The notes beneath the pieces are model-generated. The model saw only the letters and a list, made by a program, of their open reading frames with translations, was not told the DNA's origin and ran no database searches. Positions 25,087 to 35,577 of a stretch of 64,000 bases of DNA are shown piece by piece. Location: the NCBI GenBank assembly GCA_961205875.1, contig OY540809.1, positions 12,102,267-12,166,266 of the forward strand, in the 5' to 3' direction. The position numbers were made by a program, and so were the translations under genes. Source of the stretch: Sialis fuliginosa (lineage: Eukaryota > Arthropoda > Insecta > Megaloptera > Sialidae). Position 1 is the first letter of the stretch. Each line of letters begins with the position of its first letter.

Positions 25087-25392
25087 TGTATACATAATAT
25101 AATGACAACATTTCCATTCTAACATGTACATAATAGGTACTTGCTTCCAATGAATAAAATAACTTGAACGAAAATAAACACACGTACGTGCATAACGTTC
25201 AACGAGATAGAATAGATTAAAACAACCCAAAACTTCTTGTCTACGTCTAATCCATTTAGAGTATGTGATAATAGCTTAAATAAAGATAATAGCTTAACTA
25301 AAGGTACCATTTACGCCATTTGCAAAGCAGGAGCGGCCGGTGTGTTTTAGAGAAAAAGGAGGTTTAAAGAAATTGTTAACATTACTGTATGT
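25087..25392. other. Unassigned DNA
   Basis: Nothing recognised. A short GC-richer string 'gcaggagcggccggtg' lies near 25327. Confidence 0.35.
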
Positions 25393-25393
25393 A

Positions 25394-25774
25394 CAGTCGC
25401 CTGCATTAATGGTCTTGCAGTTTGTATTCATTTTCGTTTATCACAAACTTAGTAGGCTCCTCCCATTTGATTATTATAATATTTAAATCATTTCTCCATG
25501 TATCAAACAGATATTTTGAAATTCATTTGCTAGATAAAGAACTACTCTTCGTTTATAGTAGTCATATATATTTGTGCAATTAAATTATTATGTAATCTAT
25601 TGAAAATTGTATACGTAAATTTTATGGCAATAAATATTTGATATTCCGAATTTTAGTATTTAAATATATTAAACTTGATAGAAAAAGATAACCGATGATG
25701 TTTGTCTTTAAATTTGGAATCTGTTGTATGCGATTCTAGCCTTTAGGGTGCCAGACGAGTTCTGCAGGTGACTG
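25394..25774. mobile_element. 381-bp mariner-type MITE
   Basis: CAGTCGCCTGCA at the left and TGCAGGTGACTG at the right are inverted, with TA on both sides (25392-25393, 25775-25776). The interior is AT-rich and non-coding. Confidence 0.85.
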
Positions 25775-25798
25775 TACAATAGTATGCGTTATATTTTA

Positions 25799-25884
25799 AT
25801 CCATACTAATATTATAAATGCGAAAGTGTGTCTATCTGTCTGTCTGTTTGTTACCTATTCACAGCTAAACAGATCCTGATGATT
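25799..25884 (+). mobile_element. Helitron-like 5' fragment
   Basis: TCCATACTAATATTATAAAT, then 'gcgaaagtgtgtctatctg' and 'cagctaaac', stopping at 'cctgatga', where repeat B begins. The matching continuation ('tgatgaaatttcatagggag') is found 6.8 kb away at 32647. Confidence 0.78.
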
Positions 25885-26090
25885 TAAAATTTCATGAGTC
25901 TTCACTTATCTACGTCATTGTGATAATTAATGGTCGTACGTGATTCAGGGACCCTCAAAATGTACAATTTCGTTGAAAGTATTTCATGATTACTATACTT
26001 TATTAACTATAGGTTCCTAAACACGGTAAATTAATATAATTTACATCATCTTTAATAAGTACAATTAATTTGAGTTCTAAAGAATGGGTG
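25885..26090. repeat. Dispersed repeat B, copy 2 (left half)
   Basis: It matches repeat B copy 1 from 'tttaaaatttcatgagtc' to 'tctaaagaatgggt'. The right half resumes at 32450 ('tgtcaattctg') and runs to about 32646. The CACTA-like element separates the halves. Confidence 0.8.
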
Positions 26091-26304
26091 CACTGTTAAA
26101 AATTTTTGTAAATTTACTACATTTTTACTAAGCAGTTGCTTTGTAAAATTACAAACTCTCGTATTGTATTGCAATTTTCAAACGCATTCGTAGTAATATT
26201 GCAATTTGTAATAACAAGAGTACTAAGCAGGTTGCAATTTTACAAATTTTTTGTATTCGTCAGAAACTAGTTGTAATTTTACCATTCAAAGTTGTAGAAT
26301 TAAA

Positions 26305-27120
26305 TCTAAAGTTTTGTAAAATTTCCATACATATTCGGAATTTAATTTTACCACAATTATCTGTAAAATTACTAACCAAAATTTGCAATTACAATCTCAA
26401 GAAGTGATTGGAAATTTACAAATCATTATTTATTTTTTCAAATTTTGTTTGCATTTTTACAAAAATTCATTCAAGTCATGAGCGCTATGTATTTTTACAA
26501 GTCTTGTTTGTAATTTTAAGTCTAAAACTTTGTAAAATTTCTACACATATTCGGAATTTAATTTTACCACATTTATCTGTAAAATTACTAACCAAAATTT
26601 GCAATTACAATCTCAAGAAGTGATTGGAAATTTACAAATTATTATTTATTTTTTCAAATTCTGTTTGCATTTTTACAAAAATTCATTCAAGTCATGAGCG
26701 CTATGTATTTTTACAATTCTTATTTGTAATTTCAAGTCTAAAACTTTGTAAAATTTCTACACATATTCGGATTTTGATTTTACCAAGATTAATAGTAAAA
26801 TTACTAACCGAAACTTGCAGTTACAATTACAGGAAATTTACAAATCATTACTTTTTTTTTGAAAATTCTGTTTGCATTTTTACAAAATTTCTTTCAAGTC
26901 ATGAGCGCTATGTATTTTTACAATTCTTGTTTGTAATTTCAAGTCTAAAATTTTGTAAAATTTCTATACCTATTTGTAGTCTAATCTTACTACAGTTATC
27001 AAAAAAATGACTAACTGAAATACGTAATCCAAATTGCAAAAAGTGATTGAAAAATTGTAAAACTTTAATTACTTTAGATTTGTTTATATTTTTACTAGTG
27101 TCTCTTACAATCATATAGTT
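26305..27120 (+). repeat. Left subterminal tandem array, 216-bp units
   Basis: Unit starts ('tctaaa.ctttgtaaaatttc') fall at 26305, 26521, 26737 and 26944, giving periods of 216, 216 and 207; the last unit is partial. Each unit carries several 'gtaaaattac' or 'tttacaa' motifs. Because 216 is a multiple of three, one stop-free frame repeats through it; the resulting 71-128 residue frames are not genes. Likely role by analogy with CACTA elements: binding sites for the element's own protein. Confidence 0.88.
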
Positions 27121-27707
27121 TTATGTAATCTTCTAATTCTGCTGTGTAGTTTCAAGTATAAAACTTGGTATATTTATTTTGCATTTTTATAAAATTGTGA
27201 CTTATGCAGATTTAAAATTTAATTTGAATGCAGTTCTAAGTAAAATTAGTAGCAAACATTTATACTTGAATTGCAAGTATGAAGTATAGATTATAAAAAA
27301 ATATTTTTTTTTTATTAAAATGTTTTAATATACATGTTGTTTCTGAATATGAAATATGTTAGTTTTATAAAAAAAACCTCATAGAATCGATCAAGTGTAT
27401 AAAAAAAATTGTGAAAGAACCGAATTATTCACTGTGGTAAAAAATAGTGATAAAATTTAATTGTAAGTGTAATAGGGTATGTTCAAATCTGCATATCAAC
27501 ATTTTTTATATTTGAAAGTAAGTAAATCTTTGCTAATTATTATTTATGAATTATATATAAACTGGTCAAAATGCCTAAAACAACCTTTATAAATGCTCCA
27601 TATGCCGGTGTAAAACAACCTTTAATTTTATTCGAATTTGCAAGTCCCGACCAGCATAGAAAAAATCATTGTTGCGTTTCTTTTGACATGCCGACACAAG
27701 TATAGAA

Positions 27708-29514
27708 CAGTGATTCTCAAAGTGTGGGTCGCGACTCCTAGGAAGGTCGCAGAAAAATTGATGACATAAACCGAGTTTAGTAAGCAAACAATTATTTTTT
27801 ACTTGGTGTGAAAACAGTGTCCACTATTCGCTGAATTAACAATGACAGTTCTCTTGCCATTTGCAACCAACTTATTTATAGGCGAGCGGATTATCGAGTC
27901 TAGCTCGCTTAGAAATGACAATAACCGACCAATCGACGTTCTAGTGGCTAAAATGATTTTATTAAATTCTTTATATTTTTCTGAGAAAAAACATCTATAT
28001 ACATGATATTTTTTTATGCGGTCCTTCAATAGGTACACACATTTTTTTGTTTAATAAATCTAAATCTGCATTAAAAAATCTGAAAAAATTATGTAAGCTT
28101 CATTGGATTAAAATGAACATTTTTTGTCTCATAAACTTTTTTTTAAAATCAATTGTTTTGAAGATAAAAAATATTTATACTTTAAAAATAGCGAAAAATT
28201 CGTATATTTGTGATTTTTTTTCTCGGAAACTAATTGTTCAATCAAAATAAATCAAAAACAAAAAGAATCAGCCAACTTTGAACTATAACTATATTTTTTT
28301 TCATTTTGATCATTACTGTAATTAAATGTAAAAACTTCATTAGAGCCGAACTCACTCTTTGCGCCGTAAATCGATACCATGGCTGGCTACAACATTCATT
28401 TAATAATAATTGAAATATTTAAATACTGGGATGAATGCATCAATAAAAACACTTTAGAATATTTTTATTGCACATTTATTTGTCACGATTATTTTCTTTA
28501 TTATAATATTATACTTATCAGAACATCTACAAAAAATATTTCTGTTCTTGTTGCGGAAAATTTCCTTGTACAGCTAAAACATGCTCTTGTATGGATTTAG
28601 ATTTAAAATGTTGTTCAGTTTGTAGATGTTTTGATAAGTGTAACAATAAAGAAAATAATTGTAACAAATAAATGTGCAATAAAAATATTCTAAAGTGTTT
28701 TTATTGAAACTTTCATCCCAGTATTTAAATATTTCAATTATTAAACGAAAATTGTAGCCAGCCATGGTATCGATTTACGGCGCAAGGAGTGAGTTCGGCT
28801 CTAATGAAGTTTTTACATTTAATTACAGTAATAATCAAAATGAAAAAAAATCTAATTATAGTTTAAAGTTGGCTGATTCTTTTTGTTTATGTTTTATTCT
28901 GATTGAACAATTAGTTACCGAGAAAAAAATTCACAAATATACGAATTTTTCGCTATTTTTAAAGTTAAAATATTTTTTATCTTCAAAACTATAGCTTTAA
29001 AAAAAAAGTTTATGAGACAAAAAATGTTTATTTTAATCCAATGAAGCTTACATAATTTTTTCAGATTTTTTAATGCAGATTTAGATTTATTAAACAAAAA
29101 AATGTGTGTACCTATTGAAGGACCGCATAAAAAAATATCATGTATATAGATGTTTTTTCTCAGAAAAATATAAAGAATTTAATAAAATCATTTTTAGCCA
29201 CTAGAACGTCGATTGGTTGGTTAGTGTACTCGAAATAGCTGTAATCCGCTCGCCCTATTATACGAAATGGTATTTTCAGTACTGACCAACATCAAAACAA
29301 AGCCGCGCTCACTCATCACATTAAATTTAATTTAAAATATTTTAAGTAAACTCAATTAGTTAGTTAAGTTAATGTCGAAAAATATACAAATAATATTTTG
29401 TTCAAAGATGTACTCGAGATAAGTTATTAACTTGTTATTAATTATTATTGATATTAAATTTCGCTATTAATCACAATTATGAGTGATTCAATTCAAAAAG
29501 TTTGAGAAATACTG
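27708..29514 (+). mobile_element. Fold-back hAT element, 1807 bp, nested
   Basis: The ends CAGTGATTCTCAAAGT and AGTTTGAGAAATACTG are inverted with 3 mismatches. The flanks carry the 8-bp duplication gtatagaa (27700-27707, 29515-29522). Most of the interior is one large inverted repeat: arms about 27924-28530 and 28618-29221, loop about 87 bp. The right arm plus loop keep the 3' end of a protein gene (28543-28671); the left arm is an inverted duplicate. No hAT transposase frame remains. The target was the exon-1 donor of the DUF4806-like gene. Confidence 0.93.
28543..28671 (+). pseudogene. C-terminal fragment of a cysteine-rich CXC/tesmin-like protein
   Basis: The frame reads CSCCGKFPCTAKTCSCMDLD, then LKCCSVCRCFDKCNN and a short Asn-rich tail before TAA at 28669-28671. 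Twelve of the first 33 residues are cysteine. The spacing (CxC, x4-5, C, x4, CxC, x6-7, C, x3, CxC, x3, C) resembles the TSO1/tesmin CXC zinc-binding fold found at the ends of several transposon proteins. 'aataaa' follows 10 bases after the stop. No start codon or upstream exon is present: the open stretch begins at 28507 inside the inverted arm. It is a remnant of the parental element's protein, not a complete gene. Confidence 0.55.
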
Positions 29515-31981
29515 GTATAGAACATAGTTTCATGTGAACGCGCTGGCGGAAGGGGTAAATTTTGTTACATTTTATTTTCTCACGATGCTAAGCTACTGCG
29601 TATGAGCAATAATACGATTTTTGAACAGTCGTTATTAAAAATTTGTTGTGTAAAGATTGATGCTGCTACAAGTGATTTTTTATAATTCTGTTGTTTAATC
29701 CAATAATTGTTTTTAACGTTTATTGAATATATATCTGTTATAATTCAGGTAACTTTTTCACCTACTTACATCTTTAAGCTGTAGCCATTTGTCTAAACAA
29801 ATGATTTTTATTTTTGGAGTTAAAATTTTAAGGCAAAAGAAATATTTTCTTGTTTCAAATAATTTTTTTCCAAAACTAAGATTTTAATATTTGAAATGTG
29901 TAATCAAATTTTGATAAGTGTTTTAAAATTTCACGACAAATAAGTATAACTTCTAACGCGTGTACATAAGTACACATACCCACTTTTTGTTTTGTTTTTT
30001 ATAGACATGGATCATAAATATCGTCTTATATTATATTATATTATATATACATGGCTTCATTTTGAAGAAGATTCTGATAAGGCATATTGCAAATATATGC
30101 CAGGCCTGCTTGATGATCCAAATGTATGCGAAGAACTGCAAGAAATGGTGAAAAATTTAGAACCACCCAAATCTACATAGCCAACATTTCTAGTGGATAT
30201 TCGCGGAAGTGCTCGTAAGTAATGATATGTTATTTTAAAATAAATTCTTTACCACAATATTAATTTTTTTACATTTTATTAATTTTTTATGAGCAAAAAA
30301 AATATTTTGACATATTATTAATCAATTTTTTAGATACTTATAAAGAAGCTGAAAATAAAATCGTTGAGTTAGAAACAAAACCATATGTATACTCGACAGC
30401 AAATGAAGAATCTGCAAAAAAAAAGCAGATACTGATAAGAAGGCTCTGAAGCGCAAATTTGTTGCAAAGAATAAAGAGCTCATTAACAAACAATTTAGTC
30501 AAGCAGCATTGAAATGGACAGACGATCTTGGTATAAAAATTCGTAAGTAGTTTTAATTTTTTTTGGTAAAATTTTTTGTTATAAATATGCAACAAATATA
30601 TTTTTTTTAATGTTAGATTCATCTAATCCTAAAAGTCAACACACAAAAAGAAAAAAATTGAATTCTAAATCGATTTCAATCCCAAGTTGTCACCCATCTG
30701 ATGACACTGACATTAAGTCAACTTCAACGGAATTTTCCAGTGATGAAGACAACACTAACGGATTAGATCCAAACAATATATTAAATCCAAAAAGGATTGT
30801 AAAAAAAAAAGCTGAAGAAAAACTCGAGACCAGTGCAAATCAACCAATGACAATAGGTAAAAACATACATCGTTTTTTTTTTCTTTAATGTGTATTGGAA
30901 ACGTGATTTTTTTTGTTACAGAAGATCTGCATCAATTCATATCGAGCTGTTTTGTAAGCATCGGCAAACGTTTGTCAAATTTAGGAAGTCAATTAACCAA
31001 TTATTCAACCAGATTACAAAGCCTTGAAAATGTCATTGAAAAACTTCATAATTCAACAAGCATTTTGAGTGACGAAATCAGTAACTCTGAGAGTGAATTT
31101 GACATGATTCTTCCACTACAAAATGAAGAAAGTTTTATTAAATTTAATGATAAAATTAAAAATGATGTTGATTTTAAAAAAAAATTGGTAAGTAATCACA
31201 AATAAAATTATTATTTTTTTATATAAGCCCTATTTTATATAATTCGTTTATAAGACATGAATAATAATTTTCTTTTTTTAGATTTACAAATTGTTATGCT
31301 AAATAAACAAGACAGTAGATATAACCAAGAATATTGGAAAGATACTCCGTGCCTACATTACTCGTGATTTGGCAATTAATTATGTGGCAATCAAAACGTC
31401 AGAATAATCTTCAAAAAAAATTTAAAATTTGTGTTAGCATTAAATTATGTTATTATTTTCATAATATAAATTATTGATAACACTGTTATAATTAATGACA
31501 TATGTTTAATTGTTAATTAAATAATTAATAAATTAATATTTAATAAATATTTTATATTTAACACTAAAATACGCTGTTGTAGCATTCATTGATTTAACAA
31601 TTTTTTTCAGTAAAATTACAGTCTGATATTGAAATAAAGCTATGCAAGTTATATCCCGATGCATAGTAATATTGCAACGAGCGGTTTGTATTTTTTTCAA
31701 ATTGACTTGATGTAAGTTGGGTAGTAAAAATTCAATACTGCAACAAATAGTTTGTAATTTTTCGAAACTAAATTGGTATTAGTTGGGTTGAAAAATTACG
31801 ATATATGGTTGTAAAATTACTAAATGTATTTAATCTAATTTGTTTAGTAAAATTCCGACTATTGTATTGTAATATTACTAAACAATTTTTTAATAAAGGT
31901 TAGTAATATTGCAACAAATAGTTTGTAATTTTTCTAAACTAAATTGGTATAAATTGTCTAGTATAATTACAATAAATTTTT

Positions 31982-32419
31982 GTAAAATTACTAAAATTAT
32001 TAGAAACATTTGGCTTAGTAAAATTACGAATAATGTACAGTAATATTACTAAACATAAGTCTAGTAAATGATTAGTAATTTTGCGACAGATGATTTGTAA
32101 TAGTTTAAAATTGAGTTGTGATAAATTGTATAGTAAATTTACAAAACTGTGTTCCATAATTCCGAAAATTGTGGTGCGTAAAAACTTCCTACACATTTTT
32201 GTAAAATTACTAAAATTATTAGAAACATTTGGCTTAGTAAAATTACGAATAATGTACAGTAATATTACTAAACATAAGTCTAGTAAATGATTAGTAATTT
32301 TGCGACAGATGATTTGTAATAGTTTAAAATTGAGTTGTGATAAATTGTATAGTAAATTTACAAAACTGTGTTCCATAATTCCGAAAATTGTGGTGCGTAA
32401 AAACTTCCTACACATTTTT
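31982..32419 (+). repeat. Right subterminal tandem array, two 219-bp units
   Basis: Two essentially identical 219-bp units (31982-32200, 32201-32419), each beginning 'gtaaaattactaaaattatt', then the terminal repeat. Their identity implies a recent duplication. Motifs 'agtaaaattacga' and 'agtaatattactaaa' occur in both orientations. The 158-residue minus-strand frame across them is a by-product, because 219 is divisible by three. Confidence 0.9.
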
Positions 32420-32646
32420 GTAAAATTACTAAAGAAATTTTTGACAGTGTGTCAATTCTGTCTATAAGAAGAAAGCCATACCCAGAAAAAAATTATCAGA
32501 ACCAATTTGATCCAAATTGATAGTATGTTCTTTTTTCCTGGATAGGAATTATGTGCCTTGTTCCAAATGGTCCCCATTATTTTCCTTTATTTATTCGGAA
32601 CTGCTTTTTCTTGAAAAATCATAATTATCAATAGTATAATCCATAC

Positions 32647-32868
32647 TTGATGAAATTTCATAGGGAGATCGCTTGCATCCTGAAGAATGACATAGGCTAC
32701 TTTGTATCCCAAAAATGTATTAGATAAAAAATGGGTGTGTGGAATTTGTACTATAACGTATGTTATAGGTTATACTTTTTTAGAGAAGACATCTATGCGA
32801 AACTAAAAATCCGTTTTAACATAAATCTGTATTACTACACGGACAAAGTCGCACGGGTAACAACTAGT
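32647..32868 (+). mobile_element. Helitron-like 3' part
   Basis: 'tgatgaaatttcatagggag', 'gacataggctactttgtatc', 'attactacacggacaaagtc', then GGGTAACAACTAG followed by T. It joins in sequence to the 5' fragment at 25799-25884. Confidence 0.78.
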
Positions 32869-33462
32869 AATTAATAAATTTTAGTTTGGGCTTATTGTTA
32901 GTCATTAAGGAGTCCCTATGACCACCTCCATCATCATATAAACTCGATGGTACCATACATATTATTGAATTATCACCAGAGTTGCAGAAGTTTGCAGTTT
33001 GAAATCGATAGGTACGACAGAAATGGGTGAAAAGTGAGTTGTAAGATTTGCTTACAACGTTGTCAAGCTAATAAAAGCGTGTTAAAAATATAGCTGAATA
33101 TATGTGATCTAAGGGCAGAATGGGTTTGTGTTTTACGTTCCCGAAGGTTTTTAGCGACCTGTAACCAAACCCGTTTCCCAAATTGCTCATTTAGCTCACA
33201 CTGAGAAAACTGTATATGGTCTTTATACTACCAGAAACATGATTTTATACTCCCTCTAGGAATAATGATGTGACTACCTTATTTTGTTTCTGATAATCAG
33301 AAAATATTACTATAGTAATATTTTTATATAATTTTGAGAGACATATCATTATATCTCTGCTGTAGCTGTATTCACGCTGTATTTGTCTAATCCGTGCGAT
33401 TTATAGTATCCTTGAAGTGAAACTTGTCTAACAATCTTATATTAATTAAAGTTATAAAGTTA
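32869..33462. other. Unassigned DNA
   Basis: It contains a lone tip CACTGAGAAAACTG near 33199, similar to CACTA-type ends, without a partner. No gene. Confidence 0.35.
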
Positions 33463-33531
33463 ATAATAATAATAATAATCTTTATTCTGTAAGTCGTTAA
33501 GACATAGATGGTGTCAATACAAAATAATTCA

Positions 33532-34066
33532 GGCAAGACATACACGAGTGTATGCCATAAGGGTTCCGAAGTTCGTACTACGGGGAATGTTTGGAGTCAT
33601 GCATTTTTGAGTAAAAATATAAAAAAATGTCAAGTTCTACTAATTGAGATCTATATTTTGACACCCCACTTGCCTAGATATCAAAATAAAAAAATCTATG
33701 ACGCCCCTCCCTATAATTCCAAAATTTAAAATTATATTGTTGACTTTAGTATTTATCGTTGGTAGTCCCACCAAAGCCTTGTTTTTTTCAGATTTTTTGA
33801 GCCAGTAGTTACAGAGTTAGAGGAAGGGAAACAAAATAAAATACTGCTTTTAGCTCCCTACAGGCGCCATTTTCGAGTTAGAAAAAAATAAAAAATATGA
33901 TCATGTTCTACTAATTGAGATGTACATTTTGACATCCCACATGCCCAGATATGAAAATAAAAATTAAAAATTTTATTACACCCCTCCCTTTTTTTCCAAA
34001 ATTTAAAATTATATTGTTGACTTTAGTATTTGTCGTTGGCAGTCCCACCAAAACCTCGTTACGTAT
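33532..34066. repeat. Repeat K dimer inside the LINE
   Basis: Two roughly 270-bp units share 'gttctactaattgagat.ta.attttgaca', 'cgcccctccct', 'atattgttgactttagtatt' and 'ggtagtcccaccaaa'. Related single copies are at 44680-44940 and 60291-60480. The junctions lie between LINE coding sequence (YYAYIRN) and LINE tail, so K inserted into the LINE or replaced part of it. Confidence 0.6.
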
Positions 34067-34310
34067 ATATGCGTAATAAATAGTGAGAAGAATATTATCC
34101 GTGACGATTTCATTTAAAGCTCTAAAAAGATAGCAATATTTTGATAATTTGGTTGTTAGTAACTCTATGTGATTGCGCCATTTCAAATTCTTGTCGATAT
34201 TGAGACCTAAAAATGTAACGCTGTTGACAATAGGTATATCGTTATTATCGAAGGGAATACTGTTGAAGTGTTCACCGAAATCTCCAAATTTGATAATTAT
34301 GTTTTATTAA

Positions 34311-35577
34311 CCCTCCGTTAGGCGCGTGGCGTACATGCGTAGACCACTACTATAAAAACTGTAACAATACAAACCACGCTTTATTTTAGCACGTGCCCTT
34401 TTGAGTAGCTGTCGATTACATATCCTTATATATTATTAGTTACTTAGTTGCAATTTTTAAGCCCGATGTTTTGAGTTATAGCGAATCAAAAACGGCTGGT
34501 CTACGCATGTATGCCGCGCGCCTAACGGTGTAACTATTTTTGTAGTGCTTCGATTTTTTATTCATATCATTTTTGTAAGAAATAGTGGTTTTATTTTATG
34601 GGCGTGTATTATATTTTACTAATTTCAAAAATATAGACATGTTTAACCCAAAAAAACTTTGCGTGGGAGTATTTAAAGCCCCACAAAGAGTTTAGGACAA
34701 TACCGAGCGTACGGGATTTTCATAATTACAGAACGCCACACCATTATAGGCATGGGCGTTCATAGGGAGGGGATGGGGCTAATGGGGTACTTACCCCCCC
34801 CACCCCCCTTGAGGGATCGATAAAATTAATGTAATATTTTATTCTATAATGTACTTGGGAAAAAAGTTTTTGTTTTTTTTTGGGGGGGGGGGGCTAAAGC
34901 TAATTGATTGTTTTGGTTATTGAAAGTCTACACATGGTCATGCCTGCCCAAAGTAGCGAAAAGTGAAAAAAAATACCTAGTGATCTTTTTTTTTGGTCAA
35001 TGCGATAAGGTCTAGGTCATCACCCCACCCCACTCCCCTCGGAAAATTTTCTTCGACTTTTCTGAAAATAGGCTAGGTGATTATGTCGGACGGTGCATTT
35101 ATTCTAAAAATCACAATAATTCGGCAAATATGTATAAAAAGACCATATGATATATATTCGCACTGTATTTTTACCTAAATAAAAATATCCAATTTTGATC
35201 GCCATTTTCATACTTTTCTTTGCAACATTTTCATTGAATTTTTGTTGTATTTCTATATATTAATCATAATTAACATATTTTGTTTATCATATTTTTATTT
35301 AGACATAGTATGTTTATTTTTTAAATTAATATAGAATTTATGACAATAAAACGTCTAAAAATGATATTTAACTTTGTTTATTTTTCCACAACAAAATATA
35401 TAAAAATTATAATAAAAATTATGTGTTGTATACAAAAGTATATATCAATAAACATCATAGTTCAACTCATTTGAAATAAAAATCAAATTCAGCTATTATA
35501 GACCCTATTGAAAATGGTCTACGTATGTATGCCGCGCGCCTAAACTCGCGACAGTAGTAAGCGCGCCTAACGGAGGG
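34311..35577. mobile_element. piggyBac-like non-autonomous element, 1267 bp
   Basis: The termini CCCTCCGTTAGGCGCG and CGCGCCTAACGGAGGG are perfect inverted repeats, flanked by TTAA (34307-34310, 35578-35581). A motif 'ggtctacg.atgtatgccgc' followed by 'gcgcctaa' recurs subterminally near 34499 and 35515, with an inverted relative at 34330, as in piggyBac internal repeats. GC-rich and G11/C8 stretches lie near 34790-34880. No transposase frame. It interrupts the LINE between motif C and the thumb. Confidence 0.93.

Larger units (their letters stand above)
27571..31407 (+). pseudogene. DUF4806-like gene of the CACTA-like element, six exons, decayed
   Basis: My exon model: 27571-27699; about 30005 or 30049-30214; 30334-30542; 30617-30856; 30922-31187; 31282-31407. 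All introns have GT...AG ends and reading phase is kept across every junction. Exon 1 starts at ATG after 'gtcaaa'. Exon 2 reads WLHFEEDSDKAYCKYMPGLL, then LDDPNVCEELQEMVKNLEPP, an N-terminal block seen in insect DUF4806 proteins. Exons 3-4 are lysine-rich (KKALKRKF) then Ser/Asp-rich (linker or nuclear localisation). Exon 5 has a likely coiled coil (TRLQSLENVIEKL) and ILPLQNEESFIKFNDKI; exon 6 INKTVDITKNIGKILRAYIT then RDLAINY, together resembling DUF4806. Breaks: TAG at 30178-30180 (probably once Trp), loss of one A in the run 30416-30424, TAA at 31300-31302. Function unknown; inferred DNA-binding partner of a transposase. Family assignment is from memory. Confidence 0.68.
26091..32449 (+). 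mobile_element. CACTA/EnSpm-like transposon, 6359 bp, carrying a DUF4806-type gene
   Basis: The terminal inverted repeat is CACTGTTAAAAATTTTTG at the left and, read inward, CACTGTCAAAAATTTCTT at the right. Insertion into repeat B duplicated TG (26089-26090, 32450-32451). Repeat B copy 1 reads 'gaatgggtttcaattctg' uninterrupted at the same point, so both limits are firm. Both ends hold dense subterminal arrays built on 'tgtaaaattactaa' and its complement, in tandem units of 216 bp (left) and 219 bp (right). CACTN ends, a 2-3 bp duplication and subterminal arrays are CACTA hallmarks. No DDE transposase was seen, so it would depend on one supplied elsewhere. Inside are the six-exon gene (27571-31407) and a later hAT insertion (27708-29514). 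It was already damaged when the hAT arrived, or decayed afterwards; the order is not known. Confidence 0.85.

Noticed and set aside
26408-27010. Open frames of 71 and 128 codons starting MEIYK
   Set aside because: They repeat with the 216-bp array unit (a multiple of three) and have no domain; they are by-products of the array.
31939-32415. 158-codon minus-strand frame
   Set aside because: It is two copies of the same peptide made by the 219-bp tandem units.
26091-32449. CRISPR or satellite interpretation of the regularly spaced repeats
   Set aside because: Units are over 200 bp, there are no spacers, and the arrays are confined to the two ends of one transposon.
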